Below, piece by piece: positions 56,011 through 64,000 of a stretch of DNA of 64,000 nucleotides; position 1 is the first letter of the stretch, and each line of letters starts with the position of its first letter. The stretch covers positions 62,001-126,000 of the forward strand of contig RMBW01000041.1 in NCBI GenBank assembly GCA_004009845.1, written 5' to 3'. Source of the stretch: Davidsoniella eucalypti. Taxonomy: Eukaryota; Ascomycota; Sordariomycetes; Microascales; Ceratocystidaceae. Position numbers and translations under genes: made by a program. Under the pieces are notes generated by a model. That model was given only the letters and a program-made list of their open reading frames with translations. It did no database searches and had not been told where the DNA came from.

Positions 56011-59000
56011 AGGCAGAAATATAGCTATAAAACAAAACACCAAGAAAGCTTATTTTTTTGCCGCTTATCTGAATGTGCTATGTAAAGCAAATCATCCTAC
56101 TGTGAAGGGTTGTTGTCGTATTCTTGGCTTTCGGGGCGACAATGCCTATTAAAAAATCGAGGTCTTGGCAAGACTAGGAAACATGTCACAAGGGAGAAAT
56201 GAGAGGCGGGCTAGCACAGCCTTCAAAAGAATCATTGCATGCCAGATTCTGAATCTGCTTGTTGATATTGACGCTGAGAGCCTTGGCACTATCTATTCGT
56301 CACACGCCTTTCTGTTGTGCTGTTGCATATCTCTACATACAGAGTCACAATCATTGCTTGAACATAATTGTATGTCTTGGCTTAACGGCTATTTCATTAC
56401 TCAAAAGTACCCGGATGTAGCGGTCGGATGACTCTTTGTTAAATCCCATGAACACAAAGATTATATGTAGATGCCGGAGTTAAAAAATAAATTAAAAAAG
56501 ACTTTCGAATTCTTTCTTTTTCTTCTACGCGCAAGGATGACCCCACATTAGCTTCTAGTTTCTTTGTTCGAATGGGTAGTAGCTTCCAACGAACAAATAA
56601 ACGCAAGTACACGTGCGGATTCTCGGTCTCTGATTGGCTACGAGACTCTAGCCCAGCCATAGAAACGAACAGGGCGTGGCTGTTCTTTTTCTCTACTTTG
56701 ATTTCGTTTTCTCTTTTTAACTTCGGTTTTAGAGATCTGATCTGTCGGGACCAGGGGTGTGTAACGCCTTTACCTTGTCATATTTCTCTTTTTCTTGCCG
56801 GGCTTAGAAAAGTTGTTTAGTCGTACTTTACTCTGTACAGTCGTATCGCTCCGCTTCGGCTGTTCTTGTCCTCTCTTGCGAGGGCCAAGGCCGAGAGAGC
56901 TAAGCGGAAGGCCGCCAAGAGAACTAGAAAACTAGCTAGTTCGACAGCCGGATCTTCTCTTGGGATGCCTGAGAGATGGGAAACGTGAAAATAGACGAGG
57001 CTTTTGCGTAGTGAAGCACACGACCTCTTGCTGGATGAAGTCCGCCAAGAACTCTGCTATCCGGCATATCTACAGTTGTTTTTTTGTTAACGACGTGCCA
57101 TCAACAAGTCATATCTTTTCTTTTTTCCGACATCACACACAAATATACGAACTGTAGTAGGGAAAACCCAACGTTGATCGTCTTTGTAGATTGGCCGCCG
57201 CAAATCTGCAGTGTGGACAATGCGGCAAAAACCAGAAAAAAAGAAAAAAAAAAGAACTGCCGCTTTAGCACCTACCAACTTAACATGTGGGCGATTTAGA
57301 GCCTCTTGGTTAGCCAGATATTGAGACACTCCAGAACCGAACGAATAAAAAGAAAGCATAGATAACAGTTTTTTTTCTTGTTCTTGGCCTGGCTAGACAT
57401 AGTGAAGACGAACGGCACGGCCTACCAATAGATGGGCTCGCCGTTTCAACCTTGGCCACCTGCATCTTTGCTTGAGAATCCGGCGTTCAGATCACAGCAT
57501 GAGCTAGCACGGAAAAGTTAGAGCCACTACAACATCGTAATTTAGTGTACTCGAGTATATTTGGCTCTCTTTTCTCGTCCAGGTTCGAGGAAAGGCTAGG
57601 AAACATTGCAACGAGGTGGCACGCTGCGCTGTCATTCGCTGGAATCGTCTGTAATATGGCACTTGTTTTATGTGTCCTTGCTTTTCGGTCTTTTTTTTCC
57701 GGGAAAAAACGTCAGCAGCTCAAGTCTCGCAGGCCTTGATTTGATCTGTATATACATATTAGTATCTAGCTCATGCAATAGAGCATGAGTTGCATTCTAT
57801 GCCTGACTCCCATACATTAAGCCAGCATGTGCCGACTCTATCTAACACCACGATCAGAAAGAAGGAGGGGCGTCTCCGTTGCCCGAGTCAACTTGACATT
57901 CCAGCACTCTAGACTACGTCAGTAAGTTGGCGATTCGAGGCACACTAGAACTGCCACGCTCGCCTGCTGGTCCGTGGCTTTATTCGTTGCGTTCTGGTGG
58001 CCACTGCGGCTCGGTGAGCGTTTTCGAGCCGTTGAAACACAGACAGTCAGGGAAAAGAAATATACAGCAATTAATCGGCCATGGAATGGTTCATCTTGCT
58101 TTTGAGACGGAGCCGGGTTAGAGAAATAGAAACCAGACCGGGGACTGAGCGAGATCGACGCCGTCAGTCAGTCAAATCGCAATGTCTGAATCTATGGCAG
58201 GCTGGCTGTTGATGCGCCCAGCCTATGACGACTTGTTCTGGCCACTTTGCTGGCAATACAGCGGCGATTCACAGTCGGACTACGGCTGGACTAGTAGCCT
58301 ACCTAGAACGTCTGTTTCTGGCCCTGCTTTCTTATCACTTTGGAGTCGGTCCAGAGCGTTGTCTATGCCAATTTCTGGGGGACTTTCAGTACACAAACAT
58401 GTCCTACAGGCACTGGAAGAAGCAGATGATAACAAGATACCCTTTCGAGATACCGAGAAGTGAACAAAGTGCCCTCCGTCTTCGTTGGCTCGACGTGGTG
58501 GTTTGTGCGTCTGTCTGTCATTTTGATTTTATCGATTGATCCCTGTCCATTGACTGCTACATGACCAGGGGCAAACAAGAACAAGATCTTCAAGCTAGAC
58601 AAAAATATAGACTTTTTATTCCTTGGCTCTAGAAAAAAAGAAAGAAAAAAAAAACTACTCAGCGGGCTAGTGGCAACTCCTACCGCGCCCGTCTCAAGAT
58701 TTGGCCGAGTTAACCACCACGTCTCTTTATTTTCTATTTTTCTTCTTTTTCCAGCGCTTCTCGCAGCACTTCTCGATACGGAAAGAACCCACGTCCGGAC
58801 GCTGGGGTGGTTCCTTCCTGTCTTTGGCTGCTCTCGTCGTCCTCGATAGATCCCAAGCCTTGGCCTACAACCATGCCGGGGTCAAGATGAAGGCGAAGCA
58901 ACGCCGTTAGACAAGAGCCAGTTTAGGCCAGGTTTTGTGCTGTCCGTTTGCCGTTCGTTAGGGCCACCTTCCCTGCCTGGCTGGATCGAACATGATATCT

Positions 59001-59381
59001 CTACCTGCTTCGGTGCCAAAGTCCCAAAGTGGACTTGTTGCTATAAAGCCGTAGCTCCCCTTCCTCCAACTTTCTGTTCTGGCCCTTCTTTTTTTCTTCA
59101 TCCTCATCCTCCAGGTTCATCACTTTGTCTTCCAGCAAGCTCTCTTGCCTTTCTTTCTTGCCTAGTCCTTCTCCCTTGCTCTGCATTGGAGATCGCCTAG
59201 ATCGATAGATCTGCCTATTCCGGCTGTCTGAGCGAATAGCATTCTTTCCCTCTTCCTACCCTCTGCTTTTCCCTCCCTGTATTCTATAGCTGGTATATCA
59301 ATCCTCACCTACGCCGCCCCATCTTCTCTATATCTCTTATATCCATATCTCTTATATCCACATCTCCATCCAATATCCACC

Positions 59382-61446
59382 ATGTCCGACCTCATGGAAC
59401 ACCAACAGGCGCACAAGCCTGTCGCCGGCGAGATCCCCGTGCCTCACGGCCCTTCGACCGGCGCCGAGATCGAGACTATTCCTCACGGTCTCAGCTCCGA
59501 CGAGGAGAAGCGTCTCTTCTCTCACATCACCCACCCAGACGACTCCTTCACTCCCGATGGCACCTACTGGGCCGATCTACCCTGGTCGCAGCGTATCAAG
59601 TTCGTCAGCTCCGTCGATGCCGCCGAGGCTGCCAAGGAACTGCGCTCCATCGGCCAGATGATGAAGAAGGACCCCCTCTCCCCCATCAGCTGGTACTTCG
59701 ACAACGCCGTTCTGCCCGGTGCCGGTCTGGGTCTGGAGGGTTACGTCCTGTTCTCCATCGGTAACCTTGCGCCTCTGTACAAGGCCGTCTGGCCTACCTG
59801 CTGGGGTTCCACCACTCCCAAGACCTGCAGTGAGAACTGGGTCGCTGCCGTGGTAAGTCTTCAATGTTCTACAGTACGCCTTGTCTGAATACCACATCAC
59901 TAACATATGGCTTCTTTTCTCATAGACCTACTTCGAAATTGTCGGCATCATGGTCGGTCAGATGATCGTCGGTGTCATGGGTGACTGGATCGGTCGTCGC
60001 TTCGGTCTGATCCAGGACGCTGTCATCATGTTCCTCGGCCTGGTCATGCTTACTGCCTCGTGGGGTCTCACCCTACAGGGCTGGGTCATCTGCTACGCTA
60101 TCTGCTTGCTCTTCTACGGAATTGGTGTCGGTGGTGAGTACCCTCTGACTGCCACTGCCGCTCTCGAAAACGCCGCCGCTTCTGGAAACATGTCTACTCG
60201 CGAGGATCGTCTACACCGTGGTCGCCGTGTCACCATGGCTTTCCTCATGCAAGGGTGGGGTCAGTTCTTCAACCAGCTGTCGCTGATTGTTCTGCTGCTC
60301 ATCTTCAACCGCCACTCTGGTAACCCTGGTGATAGCCCCTACTCCGAGTTCGCTGCCCAGTGGACTTTCCGCCTGTCGTTCTTCTTGCCTGCCGTCGGTA
60401 CTCTCTGGCTGGTCTACTACCGTATCTTCAAGATGCCCAACGCCTCCAAGCAGCTCGAGCTTGCCAAGAAGAAGGCCAACATCACCGGTTACGATGTCAA
60501 CGCCATGCGCTTCTGCTTCCAGCACTTTGGTGGCCGTATCCTGGCTACATCCGGTACCTGGTTCGCCAACGATGTTTTCTTCTACGGTAACAAGCTGTTC
60601 CAGAGCGCTTTCATCAAGGTCATTTCCTCCAACCCCGACTCCCTACTCACTCAGTGGTCGTGGGGTCTGGTGAACGTTGCTGTTTCCATGGTTGGTTACT
60701 ACATGGCCTCGCTCCTCATCGACAACAAGCTGTACGGTCGTAAGATGATGCAGCAGGTTGGTTTCTTCATGTGCTTCCTGTTCTTCATCATCCCTGCTTT
60801 CAACCTGGAGTACTTCCAGAGCCCCGAGCACATCCACGCCTTCCAGGCCATGTACTTTTTGTCTTCCTTCTTCAACCAGTTCGGTCCCAACTCCGTCACG
60901 TTCCTCGTGGCTGGTGAGGTCTTCCCCACCCAGATCCGCGCCTCTGCTCACGGGTTCTCCGCCTGCATTGGTAAGTCCGGCGCTCTGCTGGCCTCCGTCC
61001 TGTACAACTACATCGATAACCAGGAGAAGTTCTACTTCGTCCCTTGGTTCGGTCTGGCTGGTATGTTCCTGACCTGGCTGTTCCTCCCCGACACCACCGG
61101 TCTAGACCTGAAGGAGCAGGAGCGCCGCTGGGCTTATATCCTCGAGGGCCGTGAGAACGACTACCACGGTATCGCTGTTCACAAGCAGCACCTGTCTCTG
61201 TGGGAGCGCTTCCGCGGTGTTGGCAACTCTTACAACCCTACTCTTGACCACGACGAGAAGATCCGCGACCTCAAGGCCGAGTGGGTTGCTCGCGAGCAGG
61301 AGCACGCTTCCAAGGAGTCTACCATCGGCATCAAGGCCGATCCCGATCACTTCAACGAAGAGATCAACAACTACATGCAGAACAAGAGCACTGGTCTCTC
61401 TCGCTCCAGCGACTCTATCGACGAGAAGAAGAAGGCTACCCAGTAA
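59382..61446 (+). CDS. MFS phosphate / glycerophosphodiester-type transporter
   Basis: Exons 59382-59852 and 59926-61446 (73-nt intron, gtaagt..atag), 663 residues. A hydrophilic N-terminus of about 110 residues is followed by about 12 membrane segments. Signatures: SWYFDNAVLPGAGLGLEGY at TM1, GQMIVGVMGDWIGRRFGLIQ (the MFS motif A, G-x-x-x-D-x-x-G-R-R), GIGVGGEYPLTA, RASAHGFSACIGKSGALLA. These fit the phosphate:H+ symporter branch of the MFS, including PHO84 and GIT1 relatives; the D-x-x-G-R-R and GGEYP elements are characteristic. Substrate (phosphate against glycerophosphoinositol) is not decided by sequence. The C-tail is long, charged and ends DEKKKATQ. Codon use is strongly biased to C-ending codons, which suggests high expression. 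Confidence 0.88.
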
Positions 61447-62928
61447 AAAAAGTTGTCACTCGCCTCATCACCTCATCGCCTTTACTGGCCTCGTAGCCAC
61501 TTCTATGGCATTTGCCTCATTATTTTTATCTTTATTTTTACCATCATTCACCATCTTCTACCCAAAAAGAGTAATGTCTCGCTTTCATCTTTCTTCTGTT
61601 CCATTCTTTTCGTTTTATATTTAATTATCGGGGGTTTGTAGTTGCTCAAGCGCATATTTTCTTTGCATCATCAATTAGTTAAGATCATCTGGCAGTTGTG
61701 GGAGCCAATATCAAATATCATCATGACTTAGATACCTGTTTCATAAATCTCTCATTACTATAGTCAATTTCATACTTATTTCATCTCATCTCAATTTTTT
61801 GATCTCCTTCAGCAATAAGCGAATATGTATGTTCCTCCTATCTTTTACTATGTTCTTTTACGAAACTGCGCGCCATTCAAAACTCTATCTTGCCGTGATG
61901 TATATAAGTAGCCAGCCAATCCTGTCATTTTCATACGTCGGCGAACCCTAAGTGCTATAACCCTGGAGTGCCTAGCTTTACTAACGGAACGGAGAAAGCG
62001 ACTTTAGGCTAGTGCTTGCGATGAAGAGAGCTAGTAGTAGCGGTAAACGGTAGTTCAAATCAAACAAAGTAAAGAAGAAAAAGTTTCGCCAACGAACACG
62101 CCGGGGGATGGAAGCGAGAGGCTAATTGACCAATTGCGGTAAGCCGACTTTAATCTTTTTTTTTTCTTGGAACCCCGCCTTGGTTGCAGGGACCGTGGGC
62201 AATTTTTTTTTTCTTTCTTTTAACCCCTCCTCCTAAGAAAGGCAATAGGAGAACAAACAGATACTGCACACTCAAGAAATACATATTGACTTGATGCAAG
62301 TAAAATCACAATATCATACATGTTGGTACTAAAAAAAAAGGAGTATCCAATTGATCCATGTAAAATTATAAAAAAGAATACACAAAAGTTTGTTGTGGAG
62401 AAGATAAGATAAGAGTGAATAAGCCACTAGAAAAACTACAGAAACAAGGTGGCAGGCAAGTATGAAGTTTCTGCATTTTAGCATCAAAAAGTAGTTGCAC
62501 CACAAGAAAACAAAAACAACTGCTAAGCAAAAATTAAAACAATCAGAAATTTTGCTTTGGCTTGTACCTAACTCGACTAAATGGTACTAACAGTATCGGC
62601 TTGAAAAAAGAAAACAAAGCCTTACGCTAAGTTATCGTAGTATTGGCTCTAGCAACAATAGCATGCAATATATTTAGTTTGTAGCCTCGTCCCTCGTAAT
62701 CTTTTTTTTCTGTCTCATTGGAGTTTCTTTTTCTTTTTCTTCCTTTCTTTTTCTTATCCGTCACGAATTCTTTAGACAAAATTTTAGAGCTTGCACAATA
62801 GATTTCCTTTTGCTTTTGGGTCACCGTGATTATACAGGCAACAAAAAGTTTTTTTTCTTTTCTTTTCTCTCCCACATAACCGCCTAAACGCCAATCAAAT
62901 ACCGACAATACTCTCCAGATAGCCCAAC
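61447..62928. other. 1.5-kb intergenic region
   Basis: 3' region of the phosphate-type transporter and promoter of the arginine methyltransferase gene. AT-rich with T runs; a CT-rich leader lies just before 62929. No other feature recognised. Confidence 0.5.
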
Positions 62929-64000
62929 ATGTCGCAGACGGAAGTTGATAAGCAGAAGGAGTCGCTGGCCAACATGGCTCACTCCGAGCAGCACTACTTC
63001 AAGAGGTGAGTCTCCTAATGATAGTGCGCTGTCTATCCTATCTCGCACGCAGAAACGGAGATAGAGGCAGATAGAGCTGGAGAATATCCATAGAAATATA
63101 CAGTACAAATCTTGCTAACATTGGCTTTTCTTGCGCTTAGCTACGACCACCACGGTATTCACGAGGAGATGCTGGTATGATATATCCTTCCCAACCGCTA
63201 AGGCGATCACTCTACTTGATGCGTGATGGGCTAGGTGTATACACACTGTGCCTTGAGCCGCATTTTTCTCAACCTATGACATCTCCATATACAGATAGGA
63301 TTACACGATACAACTCAAGCCACGGCTCGCAACAGAGTGCTGACAATCTTGACAATATACAGAAGGACGATGTCCGTACCCGCTCCTACATGAACGCTAT
63401 CGTCCAGAATGGCCACCTCTTCAAGGACAAGGTCGTCCTGGATGTTGGCTGCGGTACTGCTATTCTGTCCATGTAAGCGTTTTGCCACTCCATTACAACT
63501 CAATCTCATGTAAACATACTAACCCGTGGTTTCTTCTTTTCCTCTATAGGTTCGCTGCCAAGGCCGGTGCCAAGCACGTCATCGGCGTTGACATGTCGTC
63601 AATCATCTTCAAGGCGCGCGAGATCGTCGAGGTCAACGGCCTGTCTGACAAGATCACCCTGATCCAGGGCAAGATGGAGGAGATCGAGCTGCCTTACCCC
63701 AAGGTTGATATCATTATTTCCGAGTGGATGGGCTACTTCCTGTTGTACGAATCTATGCTAGACACCGTTCTATACGCCCGTGACCGCTACCTGCAGCCCA
63801 ACGGCCTGATCTTCCCTGACAAGGCTACCATCTTTATCGGTGGTATTGAGGACGGCGACTACAAGGACGAGAAGATTGGCTGTAAGTTTAACATATACGA
63901 CAAGAAGGGAGAAACGAAGTGGTACTGGTGGATGGCTACTGCAAGAGAATACATGACTAACTTTCTTCATGATAGTCTGGGACAACGTCTACGGCTTCGA
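62929..64000 (+). CDS. HMT1: Type I protein arginine N-methyltransferase (PRMT1/Hmt1), 5' part
   Basis: Exons 62929-63005, 63141-63174, 63363-63472, 63550-63881 and 63976 onward; all joins keep phase and restore family motifs. The gene runs off the window end. HYFKSYDHHGIHEEML is the N-terminal helix; KDDVRTRSYMNAI follows. SAM-binding motif I is VLDVGCGTAILSMFAAKAGA, with Ala70 where the family usually has Gly (GCGTG). The double-E loop SEWMGYFLLYE (Glu132, Glu141) is intact. The enzyme adds asymmetric dimethyl groups to arginine in RNA-binding proteins and histone H4 (nuclear and cytosolic). Five short exons in about 1 kb, with introns of 77-188 nt, is more intron-rich than other genes here. 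Confidence 0.93.

Larger units (their letters stand above)
47727..59381. other. 11.7-kb gene desert
   Basis: No gene is supported across the whole span. 47727-48415 is a T-rich 3' region of the RIM15-like gene. Discrete items listed separately: palindromic element 48517-48592, hexamer microsatellite 49899-49924, possible LINE remnant 52535-52747, LINE tails 55217-55266 and 55946-56010. The rest (48600-49890, 49930-52530, 52750-55210, 56020-57500) is AT-rich with homopolymer runs and no recognisable content. 57500-59381 is partly CT-rich and should include the phosphate transporter promoter and leader. Confidence 0.5.

Noticed and set aside
57725..57750. ttgatttgatc resembling a reversed LINE tail
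   Set aside because: Lacks the adjoining gttaaata part and has no flanking duplication.

Overview
The window reads as nuclear DNA of a filamentous ascomycete (Pezizomycotina). The genes have short GT..AG introns, mostly 50-110 nt. The gene content is fungal: a RIM15-type PAS/AGC/receiver kinase, a CDC26-like APC/C subunit, a fumarate reductase fused to cytochrome b5, a FunK1 kinase fragment and a DHA2 transporter. No tRNA, rRNA, CRISPR array or bacterial-type operon was seen. The species cannot be named from this sequence.

Layout. 1-2.2 kb: end of one copy and one whole copy of a multicopy gene family with a PD-(D/E)XK-like look. 3.5-23.3 kb: ordinary genes, namely fumarate reductase-cyt b5 (-), D-serine dehydratase-like PLP enzyme (+), FAS1 protein (-), CDC26-like (+), DHA2 MFS transporter (+), Cdc1/Ted1-like ER phosphoesterase (-) and GH3 beta-glucosidase (-). 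24.9-27.5 kb: a wrecked Tad-like LINE between 14-bp target-site duplications, with an inverted gag piece and a FunK1 fragment inside. 28.1-29.2 kb: DUF202 membrane protein. 30.5-35.2 kb: three more family copies in tandem; the last two plus their 3' flank are a duplicate of the block at 1-2.2 kb. 35.2-41.6 kb: gene-free. 41.6-47.7 kb: RIM15-like kinase. 47.7-59.4 kb: gene desert. 59.4-61.4 kb: phosphate-type MFS transporter. 62.9 kb to the end: type I protein arginine methyltransferase, cut by the window end.

Most host genes are single-copy housekeeping or nutrient genes with no obvious shared pathway. RIM15, the phosphate transporter and the beta-glucosidase would all fit a nutrient-response setting, but that is inference.

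Two things stand out. First, the five-copy family: near-identical 3' halves, divergent central segments, a shared promoter block with a TGACGTAA site, and one copy (642-1616) that looks like a D-type/E-type chimera. Second, a series of very short retroposon footprints. Five 26-56 bp fragments end in the same AATCAAATC-type tail, and three of them have perfect 12-16 bp target-site duplications. A related tail closes the large LINE relic. A separate poly(A) insertion also has a target-site duplication.
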